Shown here piece by piece: positions 1-11,948 of a stretch of DNA of 64,000 nt. Below the pieces are notes generated by a model. The model searched no databases, was not told where the DNA came from, and worked only from the letters and a program-made list of their open reading frames with translations. Within the stretch, counting starts at the first letter, position 1. Every line of letters starts with the position of its first letter. The DNA comes from Haberlea rhodopensis (taxonomy: Eukaryota > Streptophyta > Magnoliopsida > Lamiales > Gesneriaceae), in NCBI GenBank assembly GCA_907163345.1, contig CAJQUN010000009.1, forward strand, positions 7,068,001 to 7,132,000, written 5' to 3'. The translations under genes and the position numbers were made by a program.

Positions 1-430
1 AATTTCCTTCTGATGTTTAATCATGGTCTCCAACTGACTCTGGATCTGATGGATTTGTGCAGGTACATGGTATTGAAGCTATCCATAGCGATGCACTGTC
101 TTTTGGATCTCTCTAAGATCTTGGGAAATCTTAGAAGAATCTGGCTCGATTTCTCGAAAGGTTGGTTCACCCATCCTAATCATCCGGTCCGGACCCTGTT
201 GGATCATTGGGGTCTGGAACAACATCCTCGTGTTCAGGATTATCGTCTTCCTGAAGTTCGGCTAACTGGAACTGAAGTTTGAGGTTAACTTGATGAAGCC
301 TCTTAGCCATACTTTCCAATTTCTTGTAATGATTTATGCCTGGAGTGCATAAACCTGTTCCTCGTAATTGTTTCCACTTATGGCTGAAACGTTGAGCTTC
401 TGCCATATGCTTTTGATTTAGTTTTACCAA
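1..430 (-). pseudogene. Retrotransposon gag-like remnant (partial)
   Basis: An open frame on the minus strand runs from a Met codon at 430 to a stop at 176. It encodes a charged 84-residue peptide rich in Lys, Gln and His at its start and in Asp, Glu and Pro at its end. A second acidic stretch can be read further left in another frame, so the coding sequence looks broken. It lies about 140 bases downstream (on the minus strand) of a primer-binding site, which is where the gag gene of an LTR retrotransposon begins. I cannot see a zinc knuckle or protease motif, because the element continues past the left edge of the window. The Gypsy or Copia class is not decided by the sequence shown. Confidence 0.4.
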
Positions 431-566
431 TTTCTGGAAATACCATCCTGTAAGAATGACACTTCGAACAATCGTTCGGGTCCATATTTTTCTTGAATCA
501 TATCCTCCGTATAGGTTACAAATTAATATTTAAGATATTATCATAGTATTTCCAGAATAAACCTAG

Positions 567-578
567 GCTCTGATACCA
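567..578 (-). other. Retrotransposon primer-binding site (initiator tRNA-Met type)
   Basis: On the minus strand the site reads TGGTATCAGAGC, the complement of the 3' end of initiator tRNA-Met and the usual minus-strand priming site in plant LTR retrotransposons. A few bases to the right a TGTGCC stretch could be the inner edge of the LTR, which would then extend rightwards from about 582. Confidence 0.55.
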
Positions 579-581
579 TTT

Positions 582-2480
582 TGTGCCAAGGATCGCAAAA
601 ACGGGGACTTGTAAAAAGAAGACATTAAATGCCAAATTTTTTATAAATATAAGGATATAAAAGATAATTAAATATTATATAGAGACCATTTTGTAAGCTA
701 AACAAAAGCCTAGGGAATAGAATGCAATCACACCTAACCATTGAGGGGTAAAAGTGTCAAATAAAACACCCAATTGATTTGAAAATTTGAAAATTGGACC
801 TATTTGAATAGAAGTTTCTCCAACTTGGATTTTCTTGCACTAAAGTTTTTTCCCAAGACTTAAGTGATTAAAGTTTCCAAAAAAGAGCACTTCCTTGCAA
901 TTTCCCCATTAATATTTATGTTGTTGGACTTTATGCACATAATAACAACTTGAGTTGTAAAACATTTGATGTTTATTAAAGTGTTGAGGAATTTTTGATT
1001 ATTTTTTTTTGTATGCATGTTTTGATGCTTTATAAATATAAAAAATCCGTTGATTATTCAAAAAATCTTTAAATATTTTGAATAAGGTGTTGGGCATGAG
1101 GATAATATTTAAAGTTTAATAATCTAAATATCAAGTCAGTGATATTAAAATAAAGTTGAGATCTTTAATTTCATCACTAATGAGGTTGATTGCATTCTAA
1201 ATGATGTAGTTTTATCCGGATTGTAAATAATGAGATTATTGGAATGATTTATGTATAGTATGATTATATAGCACATGAACACGATTAATTACGAATCTCT
1301 AATAAATCCGTTGTTGAACTAGAATATTCTTATTAATCAATGATGGTCATATATGGATAATCTTATTTCTGAGTAAGTAATTAACTTGTATCTGTTAAGT
1401 TGCGCTTTTTGATATACCAGTAGTGATGCATATTATAACATCAAATTCTTGGTACTTTGGAAACGCAGTAAGATGAATATCTGGGAATATTGATTTACAA
1501 GATGAAATTCATTCATTTGTAAAAGTAGATAAATTGTTACATATGTATTGTTTTTGTACTTGAATAGTAAGAGCGCTCAATTTTATGATTCGATCATAAA
1601 ATATACTATTCACTAGAGAATCAATGGTACTTCTGGAAAATGTGAAATTAAAATGGTTAACGGAATTTTTATCTTTAATTACCAACCATTGATGGAGGTT
1701 GATCTATATATAATAATTATATCATGGACAATTCATATTTGTTGAATCAAAATCATTGTTATAATTTTAAGAATGCAATTCCAAATTTCTTGTGGAATAA
1801 TTTGGAATTAGTAATTGTAACGAATTTATTAAATTGTTAATTAATTTCATTATTGTTGGAGCTAAAAGTTATAATGTCCATTAGTTCATCTTGTTGCTTC
1901 GGTAAATTACAAGAACAAAGTTTATTGAGTTAACTAATTTATAATTGTGAATTTTAAATTAATTGTACATGTTTAAGATAATATGATTATTTAAATGAGG
2001 ATTATTTAATGTGATAATGATGACGTTGAATATCATGAGATGAAGAGTATCCATGCGACATTTGATTACTCACATATCTAAATAATAAATTAATTGATTG
2101 TTAATTATTTTTAAAGAATAACTAATTTTGAATTAGTTGAACACGAATCAAAGAGAAAATCAAAAGAGATAATTGTTATAAAGATGAGATGATTTGAATC
2201 GGTTATCATATAACCAACTCAATTCAAAAAAGGGTTTTCATCTTTTTTTTTTTATCCGGATGTAGTGTGAAGTTTTGATTTTTTTTAAAATAAAAGTTAA
2301 TAAAAGAATAAAAGCACATTTTCTCTTTCTATAAATGCTAGTAGCAATTAACACCATAAGGGCACTAAGTTTTACTAAACTTTCTTATAGAATTCCTTCA
2401 ATATTTGCTCAATCTCATGTGTTGAGAAAAATAGAGCAAGCCTAATGGTTAGCATTGAATCAAAGCTTTATCCTAAAACA
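582..2480. other. AT-rich repeat-derived DNA, probably including an LTR
   Basis: No open frame of note. The position next to a primer-binding site suggests that at least the left part is the LTR of the minus-strand retroelement. I cannot place the far LTR end because no second copy lies in the window. Near 2328 a CTATAAATG box follows a pyrimidine-rich stretch and reads in the plus direction, which does not fit the minus-strand element and may belong to another inserted repeat. Confidence 0.3.
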
Positions 2481-2917
2481 CCCACACATTGATTCTTATA
2501 ATCCGAAGATACACAAGAAAGTTTTTTGGAGCTTAAACGAACTTTGACGAAACAGAAAGAATTCGAGATTCAGGTCATAATCAATTATCGATGTAAAAAA
2601 ACTTGTCAACAATCCATCGTTGATATCGGGTACCCAATACCAAACCCGTCCCATATCATTTGAATTTTTCAAATCCACTCACATAGAACCAACCAGATGA
2701 TCTTTTGTGACCAGAAAATTCTTGCATGGAGCGGATGTCAACCCTGGTCCATACACCAACACTTATAAATTCTTGTTAAACATTGTTTGATAAATCATGA
2801 TTGAATATTTTTATGTATATTGATGCATGGATTAAACGCACATCCGATCTAAGGAGAAAATTTCAAACGAGAACCTTGTCCTCTCACATATTTTCAACGA
2901 ACCTGACACACCGCAGG
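2481..2917. other. Intergenic sequence with no recognisable gene
   Basis: Short open frames occur on both strands, but none has a recognisable domain or the composition of a real gene. Nothing else is visible. Confidence 0.4.
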
Positions 2918-3090
2918 AATAGCTATGGTTTCATTGTTGCTGCCCTTAAGGGCACTGCCCTCAGGGACATCATCTACCATCCATATGTAATCTTTTTTTT
3001 CTTTTTTAAAAAAAGATTCCAAATGAATGGTGATGATGCCCCTAAGAGCACTACCCTTAAGGGCATCATCAAACAAATCAATAGCTATCG
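2918..3090. repeat. Foldback (long inverted repeat) element upstream of the KH gene
   Basis: The left arm (about 2918-3002) is the approximate reverse complement of the right arm (about 3005-3090), with a T-run/A-run centre near 3003. Both arms carry the self-complementary core GCCCTTAAGGGCA and the outer motif ATAGCTAT. By eye arm identity is roughly 75-80 percent over about 80 bases. The structure fits a miniature foldback transposon. Short open frames appear on both strands because of the symmetry and are not genes. It ends about 250 bases before the KH gene start codon, so it sits in that promoter. Confidence 0.65.
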
Positions 3091-3337
3091 TAGAAGATTT
3101 TTCCCATCCCAAGTCCCATAGTTCACAATCTGCTTAATCCACATCCCTCATTTCCATTTCTTACGGTCCTCTTTCGACACCTGAACTCCACCTCTCTCTC
3201 GCTCTTTCTATACACGCAAAATCTCTATATCTACCACCTATACGTACTTCACCGTATCGCCATTTTCAACTTTCTATCAATATATATACCAGAAGGTATA
3301 TTTATATAGCTGTACATACAGGTAGAGGAAGGAATCC
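3091..3337 (+). promoter_or_regulatory. Probable core promoter and 5' leader of the BTR1-like gene
   Basis: The stretch between the foldback element and the start codon is rich in CT tracts and TATA-like boxes, for example around 3209, 3279 and 3299, as in many plant promoters and leaders. No transcription start can be fixed from sequence alone. The context of the ATG at 3338 (ATCCATGGCT) has G at +4, a favourable plant start. Confidence 0.35.
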
Positions 3338-6300
3338 ATGGCTACGGAAGGGAATGAAGCTCTCTACAACACGTCTTCATCTGAATCTCAGCAGAATCGA
3401 TCGCCGCCTCGCAAGTCAACGCCTTCTCCAGGTCTGAGACACTATTCATTTACAAAATGTGAATGCGTGCATGATGTGATGCCAGATCGAATTTTTTAGT
3501 TTTTTTTTCTATGATTTGCTCAAGATCTGTGGTCCTGGATCTGTTTTGTTGGGGAGGAAGTATACGGTTCCAGATGTAATTCTGCATTTTCATTTCTTTA
3601 GTTTTGAATCGCTGCGTGACATAAAAGTGTGACCAAGGTTAATGTGATGTTTGTGTTTTTTTAAGCTACAAGTTTTTTGTCATTCAGAGCTTTATAAAGT
3701 CCCAGTATTGGAGATTTGTGGAAATTTTGGGTAACTAGAGGCAGAAATTAACCTTCTCTTTTTTGTTGTTTTTAGTTTACTTGCAACAGTGTGTGGCATT
3801 GGTTGCTGAAACCCAGGTGCAATGAAACTGAAGTATAATTACTGCAGTTTCGTGAACTGTTTTCTGAGCATGTCACAAGACACCCTTCGTCTTGGAATTT
3901 TTTTCGGAAGACTGATAAATTAGTTGTTGTGTAACCAAATGGAAGTAGGATATGCATTATTATGCGATCTTTTCAGTTATTTTCGAAATTTTAAAGGTTT
4001 CAACAACAATTAACTGGAAATAGTATTTGGACTGTAAAAGTATTGTATAGTTTTATATACTTTCTGATTGTTACTCTCAAGCTCCTTATACGAGATACTT
4101 GGATTTCTTTATTTTCCCCATATAAATTTTACACGAACCTATTCATTCGTGAAGTAATCTTGAAAAAAGGCAGGACTTCAGTTTTTGTGTGAGCTTATTT
4201 TTCGTTGCAACAATAATTTAATTTGAATTTTTGGGAGTTCAAGTATTTATTTGAAGTAGAGAGGATATAGAATGCTGGTAATGTTGATTGTAGTTGTTTA
4301 ATTATAAGTTCTAATCTTTAGAAATGTTTATATCTGTTATGGGACATGTTATTTTCTCTTGTTTATTGATATTTATTAATTTCTTTATTTCTGTTTGATT
4401 ACAAATTTTTAAGTGTTACACGAAGTATACTTGGCTAGAAAGTCTCTTTGATGGCGCTTGACATTGTCCTGCCATTTTGCCTGATACGATTTTGTTAATG
4501 GGGATATCTTAAAAACTAAAATATGTGTTTTTATGTGCCATATTTAATGCAATTTTGTAGATCATATCATATTGTCATAAGAATTAAATAGGAAATCTGC
4601 TTGCTTTTGTGTACTATTATTCCCAAATTTGCAATATGTTTCACAAGTTTGGGAAGTTGGAGTTGAACAGGTTGTATTGTTGAAAGCTTGAGACTAAAAT
4701 GGAAACGTCCAAGGGAGTGAAATGATCAGTTTCAACATGCTGATATCAGTTTCGTTGGCGATGTTTGTTAGCGGTTCTGTTGAAGCTGCAACTCATGAAG
4801 ATATGGAACATTAACTGTTCAAATTACTTTGATTTGTTCAGGATTTGTATTATCCAATATCCTCCTGTACAAAGATCCTGACCCTTATTTTAAAATGAAG
4901 ATTCTTATGTGAGAGCTTCTTAGAGATAGTTTAGTACCTGGAAGTTCTTTGTATCCTTTGACGTACTGTGCATGACCTTAGTCTAATACTAATAACATCT
5001 TTAATCGTGTTTGAGCGGCAGTTCAACGTAATATTTTCGTTTATAAGGCCAGTATTATGTATTGAATGGTTGAACTTATCTTATTTATGCTTGCAAATTG
5101 TGATTGCATATATATGTGGCAATATTTCCACTTTCTAAAATTAAATTAATTCTGGTACTAATCAATCTCCCAAGGGAACATAAAGAATTGTTTATTGACA
5201 AGGGCATAGAAATTGTGTCAACATTAGATGTACCATGAAATGTAACCTCGTGCGTTAGGTATGTCATGCACAAGTTATTAATCAAGTTGGGTTAACATGG
5301 TGGTGTGTGAGACTATCCTATCCTTTGGGTTGGTATTTATGTAGAACTTGGGATGGAAGCACATGTTTTATAATGGTATGTAAGTTACCCATTAAATATG
5401 CAGTATCCACGAGGCAATTTGTTTGCTTAGATATTGAAGCATGATGTGGTGATTAGGAGCTTACTTATTCATCTGCTGATGGTCTTCACCACAGACATTA
5501 ATTCTGCTTATTGATTTTTGTATCTTTTTTGAAAGATTCTTAGTCAAAAATTGCTGTGGAACTTGATTGTACTCTTCTTTGTACTTCATTTTATGAACAC
5601 ATATACTCTTATTTTCTAATTACTAACATCTTGCCTTTTCCACATTTTTAAAAAGTTTTTTGTTAATTCGCAGACAATGCTGAGAAAACCACTCATCTCA
5701 GGTTCCTTTTATCAAATGCCGAAGCCGGTTCTGTAATAGGAAAAGGTGGTTCCACTATAAATGATATTCAGACCCAGTCTGGGGCACGTATCCAGTTGTC
5801 ACGGAACTTTGAATATTTTCCTGGTACATCCGATAGGATTATCATGGTCTCTGGAATGGTTGATGACATATTAAAGGCTGTTGAGTTCATTTTTTCTAAG
5901 TTACTGGATGAGGTAACAAATCACTTTAAATAGTTTTCAAGAGGAGTGTTTGAGCTTTTATTAAGAATTCTATTGCTGTGTGCTTTAGTTTTATGTTGCG
6001 GAGGGCGGTGAAGTTGATCCACCATCGAAAATTAGACTAGTTGTACCCAATAGCTCTTGTGGTGGAATAATTGGGAAGGGTGGTGCCATCATAAGGTACG
6101 GCTTCTTTTCAAATATGTTTAACACATTTATCTAGTGTTACTGGAATTACCTTTTAATTAATGATGCCATTGTGAATATCTTTTTTTGAATGTCAATTCA
6201 TTTGATTTGGCCAAATTTTTTTTTTAATTTTTAAAATATTTCAATGTGCCAACTTCTTCTCAATGTCAACTGAAAGTTGACCGCGTACTATTTCAACGGT

Positions 6301-9300
6301 ATTTAATAGTAAATGTGTATTGCTGCTCTGTTGTTAGGTTGCCAAAAGATTTGACAATCTTAACTCTCTATATCAAGTGAATAGTTGACTATCTGCTTTC
6401 AACAGATTCGGAACTTCATTGTATTAAATGCTGAAGCAATTGTAAATACTCTTTTTTTAAAAAAAATTTAAAATACTTAAAATATCAGAGGAGAGCTTTA
6501 CTTCTTATCTTCTTTTCTCTGTCAAAAAGTTCCTATTGTGTTGAATAGCTTGACTGGGAAATTGATTTAGTTGATTGACGAATTGAAATTCTGAAGGAGG
6601 AAGCAATCTCTGTTGCCAGCTTACAGAGATCAATAGAATCAATATGCAGTATATTGGTTAGCATCCTGTCAGTTAGAAAAAAAAATGATTGGTGAGGGGT
6701 ATTTCATGTTTGACTAGATCATCAAGTTGCTTACTAATGCTGAAAATGTATTGAATTGACATAGAATGGGGGACTTTCGAAGTTGAATAAACCTGCTATT
6801 GCATGGCCAATAAACCTGGGAAATGTGTGTTTCTCATTTTACAATTAGAAAAGATGAAATTGAGTTTCAGTTATTTAAATTATTTCCAGTTATCAAAACA
6901 GCTTATAATATTTTTCTAAAATGAAAAAAAGCATTTAATTAATTTTTCCAGTAATTAATATTTTAGCCTACCCAAATCCATTTGATTAAAGGCTTAGTTG
7001 TATAATTTTTTTCCCAAATTTATTAACACAGTTGGATTTTGTACATCCATTTTGTTTATTTGGTCTAAAACAACCATTAACTACCAAAGCAGTGACGTGG
7101 ATGATGAAATGCTTGGTTCCATGATCTCAAATTTAGAGCTTACTGAAAATGAGACACACAAATACTAAGTTATTTGCCATGTAAGTGGTATTACAGATAA
7201 ACAATAAAGCTGAAGACTTCTATATATTTGAACTTGGAAGATATTTTAAGCTGTCAAAAAAGAAAAGATATGATAAGGTTTTTAGTTTATGGCCAAGTTG
7301 GAATTAAAAAGGTGTTCCAGCGACATTGTGGATTATTCAGAAACCTGTAATTAAATCTTAGACCTAAAATACAAATATTTCATTAATCTCAGCTCTCAAA
7401 TCCCAAATCTTAGTAAGCAGAAAAAAGGAAGATACATAAAAATAAAAAGAGGGGCCAAGGTATATTCTGTTTTAGTAAGATAGAAGGAAGTGGTAGTAAC
7501 AGATTGAAGATAAAGGAGAAAATGAAGAGAAGAAAGACGGAAGGGAAGAGGATGAAGGAAAAAAAATGACACTGGCAAAACCTGAGGAATCAGGGCTTTG
7601 TTGACAATGGCTTGACTACAAGTTCACCTTGCATTTGTGTTGAAAGATCCATGTGCTTGTGTTGTTGAAGTGGTGATCTTAAGGAAGGCGACAAGCTTGC
7701 AGCGTGCTGTGCATGGTTCCTAGGATCATGCTTCTAACTACTATGGCTCTTCATGGAAGAAAATTGGAATTTTGGCACAGCCAACGAGGGCGATAGTTGT
7801 TTTAGGGGTGGATGGGATTGAGAGCTGCAAAGGCCGGTGAGGGGACTGGTATCCACCCTCCAACTATAAGCAGAAATTTGCCTAGGTTGGATCAAATTCA
7901 TCAACGTTGTGAATACTTGCTCCATCACGTAGCATTGACCTTATAGTTTTTAGTGTTTAAAAAAATTAACGTTGAATGGATTAGGAACTGTTTAAGTTGT
8001 ACATTGAAGTTCTACAGGCTTGCTAAAACTTGCAATTGGTATGGATTATTTTGAAGTAATATGTGATGGATTATTTTGCAGTACTTTATCAGGTCCATTG
8101 ACTTCCGTGGTGTAAATTCATTGCCGGCTCTATCTGTAGCTTATCATGAAATATCTTTATCAAAAAATGACTTGGTACTTCAATGGGCCAAGTGCTCCAA
8201 ATTTTTTATTGGTGAACTTCTAAAACATATCCAATCATGACGGGGGTGCAAGTTGCTCTGGCCAATCCTCTTTCCTTGCATAGTTCAACTTTCTTTTCTG
8301 TTACAACATTATTCATATGCAGTGTCTTATATTAGTTGTGCAGAAAAGTTTTGACTTTTGATTGGTAAGTTTAATGAGATTATCCAGCAAAGTGAGTTAA
8401 CTTTTGTTGCCCAACTAGGACTACTAGAAAATACGTTGTTTCATTTGATTTTAGGTTTACTGCATATGCCTTTGGTCAACAAGCAGATTAACTATCATGC
8501 TTGTACCTGAAATTGCTGTGTTAATATTACATGCATATATGCATGCGCACAATTTTTTTTAATGTGCAGATGTACTTTTTTGGGTAACCATATATGTGTT
8601 TAAAGCTCACATTTATACTTGGACTATTGTTTTACTGTTGTAAATTTTTGAACAGGTCATTGATTGAAGACTCTCGAGCTGGAATCAAGGTATCTCCCCA
8701 GGACAACAATTTCCCTGGTCTGCGTGATAGATTAGTGACAGTGACTGGTACTTTAAGAGAACAAATGCAGGCAATTGAGCTGATCCTACTGAAACTGGTA
8801 GAGGATTCTTACTATAACCAATCTGTGAATGCTCCATTTTCTTATGCAGGTACTAGTTTTTCTTAATGTAACTTTTTCCATTTTCTCTTTCACATGGGTG
8901 GAAGTTGTGTTTTCTTTTGTTTGATTTACATTAGCAACCCTCTGCACTATGAACAAATAGTTTATGTTGCCTCACTATTTTTGTAATGCTTTAGCTTTTC
9001 CCCATATAGTTATTTATCCTGTTTGTAGCAAGCATATGTATCTCCCAAATCGTACAAACCCATCTTGTGGAAGTTGATTATCTTCTCTATAATAGAAGCC
9101 CACTGATGTGCTGGAGTGATAAAAAGAGCTAGCAGGCTTTATGAAGTTTATGATCAAACACTCTCCTACGAAGGATTACCATCTATCTTTGCATGTTATA
9201 TTTTTAATCTTTTAAATGATGTATTGGAAAAAATCTTTGTTCTACTAGCATCTTGATCTCCCATATAATTCACTTATTCTCATATTCTTGTATTGGTATT

Positions 9301-11948
9301 GATTCTCATATTCCTGTACTGGTACTGATCCACCCTTTCTCCTCACTGATTCAATGCTTGCAAAAAATGTGGTTAATTAATTAAAAATCTTATTTTAGTT
9401 GCTATTAGTGGGCTCCCTAAGTTATTAGAATAAAAAATAATTAATCTTTATGATTAAATATGTGAATGGCTTGAAAATAAGCACATAATGTAATTGAACA
9501 TAAAATATTCAGTGAAATAAATATAAAAGATTTATTTATTACATTCCAGAGTAGAAATAAATGGAATACCATTAAGGCCCTAGCCTCTCAATATAAAAGA
9601 TAAGCATCCTCTTCCAAATTTATTTCCATCTTCTCGCTCATTTTATCTTCATGTTGATTATTCTAAAAGACACCTACTCGACATGACGTTAGACGCCCAA
9701 TGCGGAGATATAAATATAATAGATAAACTTGAAACAAACATAAGAATGTGCTCCTGCAATGTCGATTTATTTAAATTCATGCTCGGATATATCAAGAGTC
9801 AAATATCAAGCTAACTCAATCTATAGGATGCGTGCATCCTTCTAGTGTGTACATACTGCCTTGTCGGTTTTGTTGATGGCTTCCATACCGTATTCCAGAA
9901 TGTGAGGTAACATACTCAAGTGCACTGCTGCATTAGTTATACAAAATTCTTGTTACGAGCTCTCAATTCTTTTGGAATGTTGAGCACTTTATGGATAGCT
10001 ATGGTTCTATTCCTGTTGATAGTTCAATTCTTTTGGAATAATGAGTACACCATGTACAAAATTGGTCCGACCCCTTCCCAGACCCCGCGCATAGCCGGAG
10101 CTTCGTTCACCGGGTTTACTCTTTTTTTATTGATAGTTTCATATTGTCTGATAAATTGCTAGCTGATGTGCACACATGTATACATAACACCTTTTAGAGT
10201 ACGTGGGAGGCGCACCCCTTTGATCCCATTAAAAATGAAGCATTTTTTTTACCTTTCAAAAGGTGAGTCACGACACTACCTTTTGATAGTCTATTAAATA
10301 TCATTGCATCAGGTTTTGCTGCTAATCTTACTTCATTTTATTTTCTTCAGTGCATTATATTTGAACAATATGATGTGAATTGTGCATTGCCGCTAGGATA
10401 TAGTGTTACTTCAATTGTTAAATGTACTTCAGTTATTAATGTCATTGCATCAGGTTTTGTTTCTTTCATATTTCTACTTCCTTTCACAGTCGCATATTTA
10501 GCATTTGATGTAATCACCCTTTTTCAGCAGTTGCATACAGTGCAATAAACTACAGACCTCATGGAGCTGGAGTAAAGTATCAGAATAACAGGTCGTTTAG
10601 CAAGGTCTGTTGTCAACCTTCGTTTTGCTTAAAGGTTCACATTCGCACATTTTTGGAGCATGAGAACATACCCTTTATATTTTTCAAAAACTGAAAACAT
10701 GAGGCATGTTGGGGGGGCACATGTTTTCGATAAATAATGAGCCGAGAAATACAGAACATGAACTGGAAGATCTGTAAATAATTGAATTTTGAAGGAAAAA
10801 TGATATTGCACAAATTTAAAAGTATATGTAAAAAGTTTTGGTAAGAAGTCATGAAGGCGTGGATAAAAGAATCATTATATGCATATTTTATTATTTTTGC
10901 CTTATATCGTATTTAAATATTTTATTTAACACTTAGTACTGTAGTTAACATATTATATTTTCTTATCATTATTTTATTTGTTATTTATGCATATTGTTTG
11001 TTTATTTATGTATAATATTTTGCAGATATTTATATTTTATTATATTAGTTAAATTCATTAATAATTATTTTATTAATTAAATTATTTTCACACGCATAAA
11101 GATAAATATAACACCTTAAGCTATTCTAGTCATTCACACCGAACATGTTTATTTTACTTTAAGTATTCTAATTGATGTATCTGGACTCTGAGTCTGAGGT
11201 AAAAAAATGTGACTGTTTAGTTCTTTAAAGGGGAAAATAATGTTCTATATTGTAACAGAAATGGGTTCTCGTAGGCCACCTATTGGTCCTTTCATATTTA
11301 TAATAAGTGATTCTTCTTTACGCTTGAATGGTAAATATTTTAACATAGACGTTGACAAGGGTTTAAATCTGCATGGACAATTGTAATCCGGGATCATTTT
11401 TCAAACCAGCTTCTGTTAAAAAGCTCTTTGTAGTCTCTTTTCGGATGTTAGGACTGCCTGTCATTAAGTGATTTTGGTCGAGCACTGATACTTCTACTCC
11501 CTTTGAAGTCTCAGTATTTGGTTTGTTTTACTAACAAGTGCAATGTAATAGTGCAGGAAGATAGCAGTTCTGTGACTATTGGTATTGCGGACGAACATAT
11601 AGGGATTGTAGTTGGCCGTGGGGGACGTAATGTCATGGAGATTAGCCAGGTTTGTTTTTAAGCTTGGATTCTACTTTTTATGTGATTTTTTGAAAATATG
11701 AAATTCTTTACTTCACAGCTTAGCGGGGCTAGGGTCAAGATATCTGACAGGGGTGATTTTGTGCCTGGGACATCAGATAGGTATGAGAATATGAAAACAC
11801 GCTTCCTAATTGTTAAAAGTGCATACCAAGTATGTCCTCATGCCTTTTAACTTCTTGCAGAAAAGTTACCATTACTGGGCCTGAAAGAGCTGTTCGTACA
11901 GCCGAATCCATGATATTGCAAAAAGTTGCTTCAGTTTCGGAGAGGTGA
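3338..11948 (+). CDS. BTR1: Three-KH-domain RNA-binding protein, BTR1-like
   Basis: Exons: 3338-3431, 5674-5912, 5989-6095, 8656-8849, 10528-10604, 11557-11649, 11719-11780 and 11861-11948. The joined frame is open throughout (954 nt, 317 aa) and all introns are GT-AG. After a Ser/Pro-rich N-terminus (about residues 1-35) come three KH domains, each with its G-x-x-G RNA-gripping loop: GKGG at 54-57, GKGG at 140-143 and GRGG at 257-260. A flexible Tyr/Asn/Ser-rich linker separates KH2 from KH3. The length and three-KH plan match Arabidopsis BTR1, a single-stranded-RNA-binding protein described as binding tomato mosaic virus RNA and limiting viral multiplication; a related role here is inference. 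Exon 5 begins at a tandem acceptor (TTTTCAGCAG), so isoforms with and without one Ala are likely. Introns 3 and 4 are long (2.6 and 1.7 kb), and intron 4 carries SINE-like and dispersed repeats. Confidence 0.9.
9640..9880. repeat. Dispersed intronic repeat (copy 1)
   Basis: A stretch inside intron 4 of the KH gene contains CTCGGATATATCAAGAG followed by CAAATATCAAGCTAACTCA. A diverged version with the same order of motifs lies at about 61960-62160 in an intron of the second kelch gene. I do not recognise the family. No coding potential is visible. Confidence 0.4.
10026..10129 (+). mobile_element. SINE-like element, Au-type 3' region
   Basis: The segment contains GACCCCTTCCCAGACCCCGC, then CATAGCCGGAGCTTCGTTCACCGGG, then a short T-run. 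This closely resembles the 3' half of the Au family of plant SINEs as I remember it. The tRNA-like 5' half with A and B boxes is not evident, so the copy is probably 5'-truncated. TTGATAGTT lies on both sides (10017-10025 and 10130-10138) and may be the target duplication. A short local duplication of CAATTCTTTTGGAAT nearby complicates the left edge. Confidence 0.5.

Noticed and set aside
2801..3121. A 106-codon plus-strand frame and an overlapping 72-codon minus-strand frame upstream of the KH gene
   Set aside because: Both cross the foldback repeat and encode mirror versions of the same peptide; the inverted symmetry explains them.
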